Assembly: GCA_028278325.1 (NCBI GenBank)
Contig: JANQEO010000377.1
Coordinates: 1-44,926 of the forward strand
Direction: 5' to 3'
DNA length: 44,926 nucleotides
DNA from: Candidatus Binatia bacterium
GTDB lineage: Bacteria; Desulfobacterota; Binatia; UBA1149; JAJCZL01
The notes under the pieces were generated by a model. The model had not been told where the DNA came from. It was given only the letters and a program-made list of their open reading frames with translations, and made no database searches. Below, piece after piece: positions 8,875 to 16,980 of this stretch. Each line of letters begins with the position of its first letter. Position 1 is the first letter of the stretch. Both the position numbers and the translations under genes were made by a program.

Positions 8875-10161
8875 CTAGGGAAGGTTCAGGTTCCAGACGA
8901 TGGTCGAAACGAACAGGCTGCCCCAGCCGGGAGACGGAATGGCCGGTGCGGTCGGGTAGAAAGGAAGGATCTTCACGTTCTGGAGATCCAGGAACGCGGA
9001 CTGTGGCGGAGGCGGCACGGTTCCGGGAGTACCGAAGAGCATCCCGGGCATCTGGAAACGCGTCGTGACGCCCGTGACCACGTGGAAGGGGCCGTCCTGC
9101 GTGCAGGGGTCCTGGTAATCCATGAGACCGACGTGCACGCACAGCTCCGCGTGAGTCGGGCTCGTTGCGGTGGGCGTCCAGTGACCGAGCCTCAACGTGA
9201 GCAGTCCGCCGGGAGCCGCCGGAGCGAACGGCATGGTGCTGAACGTCGAGGAGATGCCGTTACAGGTCACGGAGCCGCTCAACGACTGCTGGGCGTATGC
9301 GGGGAGTGCGCCCGCGGGTGAGGGGCAGCCGAAGCATTCCTGCGAGAGAGTGGAGATGTTCCACTGGGTCACCTCCTGCTCGCCGTGACAGTTGTAGACG
9401 TTGCCGCCGGCGGCCGTTCCCCAGATCAGCGTCGAGCTGCGAACGGCCTCCTCGGTGCCCGTGCCTACCGGTGCGGGAACCGGCGTGAAAGTGAAGTTCG
9501 AAGGCGCCACGAAGTGATAGCTGCGGTCGGTGTGCGCGGTCGGACCGACCAGGGGGAACGTCGAGTACGGAGCGTGCGAGATGCACCCGTTCAGGTGCGA
9601 GAGACTCATCTCGACGCGGTAGCTGGGTGCGCCCCCGGTGGGAGAGCCGAACGGGGAGCAGATGTAGTCGATGTGGCCGACCATGTGCACCGGTACGCCG
9701 ATGGCGACCTCGGGAGGCACGGGGCACGGGATCTGGGACGCGCACGACGACAGCAGGGTGTACGACATGTCGCCATTCACCAGGAAGCGCCAGACCTGCT
9801 CCTGGATACCGACGACCGACGGTCTGAGCCAGGTCCGCGAGTACTTCGCCACCAGCGGCCCCGAGAAGCTGGGTCCGCAGGGAGTCGGCGACGACACCGT
9901 GGTCGAGATGACCGCGAGGTCACAGTTGATCCACTGGAAACCCAGGGTCGCGAACGTCTGGAACTGGGCCTCGAGGGCGCAGTCGAGGAGACATCCATAG
10001 GTCCCGTCCGTCGTCACCGTGGGGAAGTGAGGGATGTTCGGCGGCGCCGTCAGTGGCTGGCAACAACCGGCGGTATTGAAGCCGTCATCTCCGATAGGGC
10101 ACTGGAACTGGGCCGTGACAGGCGCAACGACGAGCAGCAGACAGGCGATGAAGCGGTTCAT
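8875..10161 (-). CDS. Exported Cys-containing protein of unknown function
   Basis: 428 residues from the ATG at 10161. MNRFIACLLLVVAPVTAQ is a clear signal peptide with cleavage likely after VTA. The mature part is rich in Pro, Gly, Ser and Thr with about fifteen Cys, many in short pairs (AGCCQP, LLDCAL, CPSPAG), pointing to a disulfide-bonded beta-rich surface or secreted protein. I recognise no family. It is followed by the HEAT-repeat anti-sigma-like gene on the same strand, 36 bases away. Confidence 0.65.
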   Translation of the reverse strand: MNRFIACLLLVVAPVTAQFQCPIGDDGFNTAGCCQPLTAPPNIPHFPTVTTDGTYGCLLDCALEAQFQTFATLGFQWINCDLAVISTTVSSPTPCGPSFSGPLVAKYSRTWLRPSVVGIQEQVWRFLVNGDMSYTLLSSCASQIPCPVPPEVAIGVPVHMVGHIDYICSPFGSPTGGAPSYRVEMSLSHLNGCISHAPYSTFPLVGPTAHTDRSYHFVAPSNFTFTPVPAPVGTGTEEAVRSSTLIWGTAAGGNVYNCHGEQEVTQWNISTLSQECFGCPSPAGALPAYAQQSLSGSVTCNGISSTFSTMPFAPAAPGGLLTLRLGHWTPTATSPTHAELCVHVGLMDYQDPCTQDGPFHVVTGVTTRFQMPGMLFGTPGTVPPPPQSAFLDLQNVKILPFYPTAPAIPSPGWGSLFVSTIVWNLNLP

Positions 10162-10257
10162 GACGTCTCTCCCGGGGGCGCGGGAACCTGGCCCCCGAAA
10201 CCCTCATGCGGCCGGGAACGGGCGGCGGAAGCGAATTGGAGGAAAAACCCCCGTCGG

Positions 10258-12177
10258 CTACCGCGCCCCGTCCAGGAGGGACTTGCGCAGGTCGGCGTCG
10301 TTGACGTGAGGCGCGAACCGGTCCATCGCCGCAAGGCCTGCACGGGCATGGCGACGGCGCGCTTCCGTGTCGCCGTCGACCATGGCGATCCGCATCATGC
10401 ACTCCCGGATCCAGGGCTCCATGAACTCCCCGGGGCGCAGGAGGTGGGAAATGTCCTGCGGCTCTCCGAGGACGCGTCTGCGCGCGCGGTGGTCGGCTTC
10501 GATGCGCCGGTAGCTCGGCCGCTCCCGGATCGCATCGGGGAGCGTCGCGAGCGCCCGCTCGAAGGCGGCCGGGTGGCGGGTCAGGGCTTGTAGGGCCCCG
10601 GCGTCGGGAAAGGTGGTGACCAGGTTCTCGAGTGCGAGGAGATGCTCCTGGCGTGAGCTGCCGCCCCGCACCGCGGACACGGCGATCCGGGCGTCGTCAC
10701 GGATGAGAGCGACGAGACCCGCCGCGAGGGGGAGGGCCAGCAACACGAGCGCCGCGACCGCGAGCACGGGGCGATCGAGCGCTCCCGGCGAGATCGGCCT
10801 TCTTGGAGCGAGTGCGACGACGACACAGAGGGTCGTCGCGACTCCGGGAACGTACAGGTCGTAGTCAAGGAGCCCGTGAAGGGCGAACGCGAGGATCCCG
10901 ACGCCCCAGGCGGCGCGGGTCGGAGCGGCGATGCCTCGGAGGGCGTGAGCGACTCCGAAGGCGCAGCCTCCGAGCAGGATCGCGTCGACAAGCGGAAATT
11001 CCCAACCGAGCGGGAGCAGGCGCGGGACGCCGTTGAGCATGGGAGCTGCGCCGACGCCGAGCACGATTCCAGCACCGAACGCCAGGGCGAGGCCGCGGGG
11101 TGGGTCCGGCGTGGCTGTCGGACCCGCATCGCGTCGCCGCCGAACGACGAGAAGCACTCCGCCCGCCGCCGCGAGCATTGCCACGGGGCCGAGCTCGATC
11201 AGCAGCTGGAACCAGGTGTCGTGGATGTAGGCGCTGGACCACTCGTCCGGGCGGGCATGCGCCCAGCGGAGCTCCCGCGTCGCTTCGAGTCCGGTACCGA
11301 GCATGCCCGCATCCGGCAGCATGCGCGCACCGAGGGAGTGGTAGTCGATGCGCTGTCGGAAGGTGTCGACCTTGGAGTCGATCAGCGGCGGTCTCCACGA
11401 CGTCGCCAGCGCGACGACGAGGACGAGCACTCCCGCGAGGCCGACGATGAATCCCCCGCGCCACCACCGTCGCAGCGGACCGGGTTCGCGCCAACGGAGA
11501 CCCACCGCGAGCAACAGCGCCAGCGCGGCGCCAGCGGATCCGGTCGCCCCGAACGTCGCCACGAGGACGAGCATGACACCAGCGCCGACGCGGCCACTAC
11601 GACCGCCGATCGCGAGGGGCAGCAACAACAGCAGCAGTCCCGCGAATGCGTTCGCGTTGACCAGGGTCGCGGTCGCTCGATCTGATTCGAGGAAGGCACG
11701 CGCCATGGGGAAGGCGTCCCAGGCATCGCCGACGATCTCCCGCAGCTGCTCGCGCTGCCACAGGGGCTGCGCAAGTCCGACGAGGCACAGGACGACTCCC
11801 AGTGCGAGCACCCAGCGGCGGAGGGTCGCCGCGAACCCGTCGTGTATGACCAGGTCGCGCAGCGCGATGCCGGCGGCGAGGGCCGCGACGAGATCCAGCG
11901 CGCGCGTCACTCCGAGGGCCGTGGTCGGAAAGCAGCCTGGAAGAATCGCGAGCGGGACGAGCCAGACCGCGGCGTTCGGCGCGGAGCCACGCCGCACGAG
12001 ACGCTCGAGGAGAATGACGGCGGCCCCGGCCAGGAGCGGGATGCGGACCAAGGCTCCCTCGATGGGGCTGCTGGACGGCTCGTCCGGGAGCAGCAGCCGG
12101 AGCCCGATTCCCAACCCGAGCATGGACGCTCCCAGCAGCCCGAGGGGACGCGGGTCGGGTCGGTCGGCCGCCGTCAC
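10258..12177 (-). CDS. O-antigen ligase/polymerase-type membrane protein
   Basis: 639 residues from a GTG at 12177 that overlaps the stop of the WecA-like gene (GTGA), so the two are coupled. There are roughly a dozen membrane helices, for example GLLLLLLPLAIGG, VMLVLVATFGATGSAG and FIVGLAGVLVLVVALA. The large loop around WSSAYIHDTWFQLLIELGP contains the HDTWFQLLIELG signature seen in Wzy_C (WaaL/Wzy) proteins, whose His takes part in glycan transfer from undecaprenyl-PP. A soluble helical tail of ~130 residues is probably TPR-like. The expected role is polymerisation or ligation of an undecaprenyl-linked glycan. Whether it is a Wzy or a WaaL cannot be decided. Confidence 0.8.
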   Translation of the reverse strand: MTAADRPDPRPLGLLGASMLGLGIGLRLLLPDEPSSSPIEGALVRIPLLAGAAVILLERLVRRGSAPNAAVWLVPLAILPGCFPTTALGVTRALDLVAALAAGIALRDLVIHDGFAATLRRWVLALGVVLCLVGLAQPLWQREQLREIVGDAWDAFPMARAFLESDRATATLVNANAFAGLLLLLLPLAIGGRSGRVGAGVMLVLVATFGATGSAGAALALLLAVGLRWREPGPLRRWWRGGFIVGLAGVLVLVVALATSWRPPLIDSKVDTFRQRIDYHSLGARMLPDAGMLGTGLEATRELRWAHARPDEWSSAYIHDTWFQLLIELGPVAMLAAAGGVLLVVRRRRDAGPTATPDPPRGLALAFGAGIVLGVGAAPMLNGVPRLLPLGWEFPLVDAILLGGCAFGVAHALRGIAAPTRAAWGVGILAFALHGLLDYDLYVPGVATTLCVVVALAPRRPISPGALDRPVLAVAALVLLALPLAAGLVALIRDDARIAVSAVRGGSSRQEHLLALENLVTTFPDAGALQALTRHPAAFERALATLPDAIRERPSYRRIEADHRARRRVLGEPQDISHLLRPGEFMEPWIRECMMRIAMVDGDTEARRRHARAGLAAMDRFAPHVNDADLRKSLLDGAR

Positions 12178-13250
12178 GTCGTGGCTCCACGCCGGGGACG
12201 CCAGCCGAGAACGATGCCCGCGATGCCCGCCGTTCCCCAGACGGCGGCGAGGACGTCGCCAGGGACGCCGCCCAGGATCGCCACCGGGAGTCCGGCGACG
12301 AGCTGCAGCGCCCACAGCGCCAGCACGGCGCGGGTCGGTGTGAAGCCCGAGCGGACGAGGCGATGGGACAGGTGATCGTGTCCGGCCGTGAACGGATGAA
12401 CGCCTCGCAGCAGGCGAGAGCAGATCGCGACGATCCCGTCCAGCATGGGAACGGCCAGCACGGCCAGGGGTAGCAGGAACGGACGGGCGCTCGGAGCGCC
12501 CTCCTCGAACGTGAACGCGAGCGTGAGGGCCGCGAGCAGAAACCCGAGGGCCATGCTTCCGGAATCACCGATGAACACTCGTGCCTTCGGGAAGTTCCGG
12601 GGTAGGAACGCGCACAGCCCTCCCGCGAGACAGATCAGGATCGCTGCCATGAACAGCTGCCCCGTTGCGATCGCGAGCCCGAGAAGGTGCAGCGAGCCGA
12701 TCAAGACGACACCTGCCATCAGGCCGTTCATGTTGTCGATGAAGTTGACCGCGTTCGTCGTGAACACGACGAAGAGGATGGTCAACCCGACCTGCACCGC
12801 GGACGACTCGATGTAGAGCGTCGCTCGAAGACCCGCCATCACGAGACCGGCTGCGCACGCGGCCTGGACCGCGAGGCGGAGCCACGGCGACAGCCCGCGC
12901 CGATCGTCCAGGTAGCCGAGCACCATCATGGCTGCCGACCCCAGCATCACCGCCAGGAGCTGCGGCGCACGCTGGCGGATTCCCGGCAGGTGAATGGTGA
13001 TCTCCGCCGGCAGGACGTCACCGATCGCCGCACCCCGAAGGGCGATCACCAGGCCGACCACGACGGGGACGGCCACCGCGACGAGAACGGCGATGCCCCC
13101 CGTCAACGGAGTCGGGCGGTCGTGGTTCTTGCGGCCGCCGGGGCGATCCACGGGGCCGGTCTTGAGGGCACGCCGCTCCATGAGCGGCAGCACGATCGCG
13201 GCGATGAGGAGCGACGTCCCGAAGAGCAGCAGTCCAGCGCGGGGGAGCAC
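12174..13250 (-). CDS. WecA/TagO/MraY-family undecaprenyl-phosphate sugar-1-phosphate transferase
   Basis: 358 residues from a GTG at 13250, four bases after the upstream stop. Multi-pass membrane protein. Family motifs are in order: VDRPGGRKNHDRPTPLTGG, the Mg-binding GYLDDRRGLSP, NAVNFIDNMNGL, FIGDSGSM and the HxHH-like GHDHLSHRL near the C-terminus. The family loads a HexNAc-1-phosphate from a UDP-sugar onto undecaprenyl phosphate at the inner membrane face, the first step in envelope-glycan synthesis. VDRP and the DHLSH loop favour the WecA/TagO branch over MraY. The downstream coupled ligase/polymerase fits that pathway. The exact sugar is unknown. Confidence 0.88.
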   Translation of the reverse strand: MLPRAGLLLFGTSLLIAAIVLPLMERRALKTGPVDRPGGRKNHDRPTPLTGGIAVLVAVAVPVVVGLVIALRGAAIGDVLPAEITIHLPGIRQRAPQLLAVMLGSAAMMVLGYLDDRRGLSPWLRLAVQAACAAGLVMAGLRATLYIESSAVQVGLTILFVVFTTNAVNFIDNMNGLMAGVVLIGSLHLLGLAIATGQLFMAAILICLAGGLCAFLPRNFPKARVFIGDSGSMALGFLLAALTLAFTFEEGAPSARPFLLPLAVLAVPMLDGIVAICSRLLRGVHPFTAGHDHLSHRLVRSGFTPTRAVLALWALQLVAGLPVAILGGVPGDVLAAVWGTAGIAGIVLGWRPRRGATT

Positions 13251-13254
13251 GCGG

Positions 13255-14118
13255 TCAGGCCTCTCCGAACGGCACGCCGAGCGCCTGCAGGACGTCTCGT
13301 GAGCGTGCTGCTTGCGCGGGACCCTCGTGGCTGTGGCGCCCGAGCTCGACGGCGACGACACCGTCGAACCCGATCTCGGCGAGCGCTGCAACGAGCGGCT
13401 CGAGCTTCAGATCGCCCTCACCGAACGGCAGGTGGTCGTGAACGCCCCGTCGCATGTCCTCGATGGCCACACACGCGAGATGGTCGCGCTCCTTGAGCAG
13501 GACGTCGTGAGGTTCGCCTTCGCCGGTCACGAGGAGATGTCCGCAGTCCAGGGACAACTTTAGACGCTCGGGACTCCCCAGGTCTTCCCGCAGGCGATGG
13601 AACTGGTCGACACGCTCGACGAGCATGCCCGGCTCCGGTTCGAAGGCGAGATCCACGTTCGCGTCGTCCGCGTGGGCGAGCAGGCGCTCGAGGGCGCCGC
13701 GGAGCTTCGCGAACGCATCACTCTCCGAGAGTCCGTCCGTGTTGGTTCCGGACCACATGGAGACGCACGGTGCCCCGAGGTCCCGGGCGACGTCGATGGA
13801 CGTTCTGAGAAAGGCCTCGCGACGGTCGGCCCCGTCGGTGGACAACAGGTTGGGCCAGTGCTTGCGCTTCGGATCGAGCACGAACCGTGCACCGGTTTCG
13901 ACGACGGGCAGAAGGTCGAGTGCCTCGAGCAGCGACCGGGTGTGTGCCGTGCGCCCCGCGAGGTCCTCGGCGAAGGGATCGAGATGGTGCACGTCGAGGG
14001 TCAGGAACACGCCTCGGTAGCCGAGGTCGGACAGCAGACGCAGAGCGTCTCCGAGCCGGTGACCTTGAAGACCGGACGTGCAGTAGCCGATACGAAAGCG
14101 CGGACGCGCACTGCCCAT
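13255..14118 (-). CDS. Sugar-phosphate isomerase/epimerase-like TIM barrel
   Basis: 287 residues from the ATG at 14118; an alternative in-frame start at 14154 adds twelve unconvincing residues. FRIGYCTSGLQGH at the N-terminus, FEPEPGM, LDCGHLLVTGE and VAVELGRHSHEG near the C-terminus are the metal-ligand strands (Glu, Asp, His, Glu) of the xylose-isomerase-like AP-endonuclease-2 superfamily. Members isomerise or epimerise sugars or inositols. It is the first gene of a run with the WecA-like and polymerase genes, so a role in preparing the glycan is plausible but inferred. Confidence 0.75.
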   Translation of the reverse strand: MGSARPRFRIGYCTSGLQGHRLGDALRLLSDLGYRGVFLTLDVHHLDPFAEDLAGRTAHTRSLLEALDLLPVVETGARFVLDPKRKHWPNLLSTDGADRREAFLRTSIDVARDLGAPCVSMWSGTNTDGLSESDAFAKLRGALERLLAHADDANVDLAFEPEPGMLVERVDQFHRLREDLGSPERLKLSLDCGHLLVTGEGEPHDVLLKERDHLACVAIEDMRRGVHDHLPFGEGDLKLEPLVAALAEIGFDGVVAVELGRHSHEGPAQAARSRDVLQALGVPFGEA

Positions 14119-14168
14119 GGCCGCATTCTGGATGTTGGTCCGCTGGGTGTCCAACCCGTAGGCTGGGC

Positions 14169-15389
14169 TTGAAGTCCGGAGGCAGTGAACTGGGCAAGCA
14201 GCGGGAAGACGAACGACCCCGTCGATCCAGGAGGAGGCGGCTGCTCTTCGCCCTTTGGGCGGTCGGAGCTGCGCTGCTCCTGCTCGAGGGATTGGTGCGC
14301 CTGAAGACGGAGACGGTCAATGGCGTCCTGCGGCTCAACGACGTCGACCTGCTCCCGCTGCCCCTCGTGACGGCGAACCGGAAACGCGCCCTCGAGGAGG
14401 ATCATCCCTACCTCATCGCCGATCCGCACTGCGGCTGGACGATTCGCCCGAACGGACGCACCGACGACGGCCTGTACTCCGCGAACGCTCTCGGGCTGCG
14501 TTCGGCTCCACGCGACCTGCCTCAGGAGCGCGCCGACGGAGTGCGCCGCGTCCTCGTCGTCGGCGACTCGATCGCACACGGCGACGAGCTGCCATGGGAG
14601 GAGACGTGGTGTGCCCGGCTGGAGTCCAGGCTCGGTGATGCTTACGAGGTGTGGTGCGGTGCCGTTCCGGGTTACGGCACGGACCAGGCCCTGCTGCGCC
14701 TCGAGCGCCTGCTCCCGGCCGTCGACGCGGCAGTCGTCGTCCTCGGTGTCTACCGACAGAACCTGCTGCGGAACCTGACGTTCTTCCGCAGCCTCCAACA
14801 TCCCCGCACGGGTATCCCGTGGTCGAAGCCCCGGTTCGTCCTTCGCGACGGCCGACTCGTGCTGGCGAATCAGCCCGCCGTCCCTCCGTCCGAGGTGCCT
14901 TCGGTGCTGTCGTCCTACGAGGACACGGAGCTCGCCCGCGATGACTGGTTCTGGACCCCGGATCTCTACGCCGACAACGCACGCTACCACTCGCGCATCT
15001 GGCGCTTCCTCGTCAGCCGCGAGAAGCTCGACGGTTTCTACGCCCGTTCACGGTCGTTCCTGCAGGCCGACGGGCCGGCGATCGATCTCGGCGTCGCGCT
15101 GGTCCGGAAGTTCCGGCGCGACATGCTCGCCCAGGGACGTCGGCCGGTCATCGTGATCCTGCCCGATGAGATCGACATCGAGGGATGGCGCAGCGGTGAT
15201 CCGCCGATCCGCCCGTTCCTGGATGCTCTGGATGCCGCATCCGTTCCGTTCGTCGAGACCGGTGCGCCGCTTGCGGCGACACTCTCCGAAGACGAGAGCC
15301 CACGCGCCCTGTTCGTCGGTGGCGACGGGCACCCCAATGGGCGCGCGACGCGGATCATCGCGGAGTGCCTCACGGATGCGGTGCGCTGA
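14169..15389 (+). CDS. Membrane-anchored SGNH/GDSL-type hydrolase
   Basis: 406 residues if started at the TTG at 14169; no ATG or GTG lies in frame before the membrane helix, so the start is uncertain. An Arg-rich stretch precedes LLFALWAVGAALLLLEGL, a signal anchor. The SGNH core shows block I VVGDSIAHGD (Ser nucleophile), a Gly in GAVPGYGTDQ, and block V GGDGHPNGRA with the Asp-His pair. An Asn block is not obvious. Such proteins often add or remove acyl groups on extracellular glycans, which fits the cluster on the opposite strand. It is divergent from the TIM-barrel gene. Confidence 0.75.
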   Translation: MKSGGSELGKQREDERPRRSRRRRLLFALWAVGAALLLLEGLVRLKTETVNGVLRLNDVDLLPLPLVTANRKRALEEDHPYLIADPHCGWTIRPNGRTDDGLYSANALGLRSAPRDLPQERADGVRRVLVVGDSIAHGDELPWEETWCARLESRLGDAYEVWCGAVPGYGTDQALLRLERLLPAVDAAVVVLGVYRQNLLRNLTFFRSLQHPRTGIPWSKPRFVLRDGRLVLANQPAVPPSEVPSVLSSYEDTELARDDWFWTPDLYADNARYHSRIWRFLVSREKLDGFYARSRSFLQADGPAIDLGVALVRKFRRDMLAQGRRPVIVILPDEIDIEGWRSGDPPIRPFLDALDAASVPFVETGAPLAATLSEDESPRALFVGGDGHPNGRATRIIAECLTDAVR

Positions 15390-15400
15390 AGCCGACGGCC

Positions 15401-16558
15401 TCAGCGTCGCCGCCGTAGCGGAGGTGGGTTGCGGACGATCTCGAGGATCGCGTCGCCGTATCGTTGCAGGCGCTTGTCGCCGAGGCCTTGTATCTCGCCG
15501 AGCGCGTCGAGGGAGGTGGGTCGCGCACGGGCGATACGCTCGACGACGTGATTGGGGAGGACGACGATCGATGGAACCTCGCGCTCCTTGACCTCGCCCC
15601 GTCGCCACTGGCGCAGACCCTCATCGACCATCACCTGCACCTCGGGCGGCCGCTCGCCGCGAGGCTTGGGACGGAGCGGGACGCTGCTCTTCGTCTCGAT
15701 CCCCTCCCGCACCGCGCGGAGGGTGTCCTTCCCGATCTTCCGGAGGACGCGGTCCGTGAAGCCACGGATGCGCTTCAGGTCGCGATGGTCCTTCGGGCGT
15801 CTCTTGGCGACCGTGAGGAGCTGCTCGTTGCCGAGCACACGGAACGGAGGCACGTCCGCCTCGCGCGCGACCCGATCCCTCAGGAAGTACATCTGTTTCA
15901 GGATCGACAGGCCTGTCTGGTCGAGATCCCGAGCGCCCTTGATCTTGCGAAACCGCTCGGGGTCCGGCTCTTCCTTTCCGGACCACTGCTGCGCCGAGAC
16001 GCGGTCGAACTCGATCTCGGCCTCCTCGACGAGATCGGCGTCCTCGAGGCTGGCGCACAGCACGTCGTGCAGCCGCTCGAGAAAGATGACGTCGTCGACG
16101 AGATAGGGGACGTAGCGATCCTCGAGAGGTCGGCGCCCCCAGTCGTGGCGCGACAGGGACTTGTCCAACTCGGCGCCGAAGTGACGCTCCACGAGCGCGG
16201 CGAGACCGAACTGCTCGTACCCGAGCATGTTCGCCGCGATCATCGTGTCGAAGATGGGCGTGAGCTGGAAGTCAAAGTCTCGCCGGAGGCATACGACGTC
16301 GTAGTCGGCCCCGTGGAGGAGCTTCAAGGAGGACGTGTCGGCGAGCGGCTCGATGAGCGGCTCGAGATCGCGGATCGCGACGGTGTCGATGAGGAACACC
16401 CGGCCGTTCGCCATGATCTGCACGAAGCAGACGCGTTCCTTGTAGACGTGGAGGCTGTTCGACTCCGTGTCGATCGCGATGCGCTCCGCCTCCCAGAGGG
16501 CGTCTGCGACTTCCTGCACACCGCGTGCGTCATCGACGACGACGATGTCGAGCTCCAT
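15401..16558 (-). CDS. rnd: Ribonuclease D (DEDDy 3'-5' exonuclease + HRDC)
   Basis: 385 residues from the ATG at 16558. Exo motif I is AIDTESNS (DxE), motif II lies around LLHGADYDV, and motif III is YLVDDVIFL (YxxxD), identifying the DEDDy subclass. The HRDC-type helical domains follow, with GNEQLLTVAKRRP and a second unit PNHVVERIARARPTSLDALGEIQGLG. RNase D trims the 3' ends of tRNAs and other small RNAs. It ends in an Arg-rich tail (LRRRR). The lipoprotein gene upstream ends eight bases before this start, so the genes are probably cotranscribed with the HEAT/VWA gene. Confidence 0.92.
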   Translation of the reverse strand: MELDIVVVDDARGVQEVADALWEAERIAIDTESNSLHVYKERVCFVQIMANGRVFLIDTVAIRDLEPLIEPLADTSSLKLLHGADYDVVCLRRDFDFQLTPIFDTMIAANMLGYEQFGLAALVERHFGAELDKSLSRHDWGRRPLEDRYVPYLVDDVIFLERLHDVLCASLEDADLVEEAEIEFDRVSAQQWSGKEEPDPERFRKIKGARDLDQTGLSILKQMYFLRDRVAREADVPPFRVLGNEQLLTVAKRRPKDHRDLKRIRGFTDRVLRKIGKDTLRAVREGIETKSSVPLRPKPRGERPPEVQVMVDEGLRQWRRGEVKEREVPSIVVLPNHVVERIARARPTSLDALGEIQGLGDKRLQRYGDAILEIVRNPPPLRRRR

Positions 16559-16566
16559 GGCGTCGG

Positions 16567-16980
16567 CTATGGACGGCCTCCCTTCCGGTCCATCCTGGTC
16601 TTGAGATCCGCGAACCGGGCACGACATTCCTGGAGTGCAGCGGCACGCTTATCGGCGTCCTCATCGACGAGGAACAGGATACGCGTGCGAATCCGGGCCT
16701 GCGTCACCGGCCAGTCCTCGAACGTCTCGTGACCCATCAGCGCGGCGACCTCGCGTGCGAGCGACTCGACGCGTTCTCCCGTGTCCCCCTCGCCGCCGTC
16801 GGATGCCATGGCCTCGAGCAGGGACCCGGCGTCCTGCAGACGTTGATCGATCGCCGCCACCGGGTCCTCGATGTCCCGAACGTCCCGCGGAACGTAGCCC
16901 GCCGGGTTCGGGCGCGGGGGGGATCCACACCCCGCGATGAGCAAGATCATCATCAGGAGAGTCGTGTGGATCGACTTCAT
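16567..16980 (-). CDS. Small lipoprotein of unknown function
   Basis: 137 residues. The ATG at 16980 overlaps the stop of the HEAT/VWA gene (ATGA). The N-terminus TTLLMMILLIAGCGSPP carries a lipobox (IAGC) for lipidation at Cys18. The mature part is charged and helical (ERVESLAREVAALMGHE, KRAAALQECRARFADL), probably a coiled coil. No family is recognised. Coupling to the VWA protein suggests that they act together in the envelope. Confidence 0.7.
   Translation of the reverse strand: MKSIHTTLLMMILLIAGCGSPPRPNPAGYVPRDVRDIEDPVAAIDQRLQDAGSLLEAMASDGGEGDTGERVESLAREVAALMGHETFEDWPVTQARIRTRILFLVDEDADKRAAALQECRARFADLKTRMDRKGGRP

Noticed and set aside
9385..10593. 402-codon open frame on the plus strand
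   Set aside because: Antisense to the exported Cys protein and the polymerase end; the translation is Arg-rich without any recognisable domain.
15464..16732. 422-codon open frame on the plus strand
   Set aside because: Antisense to RNase D and the lipoprotein; no motif of its own.
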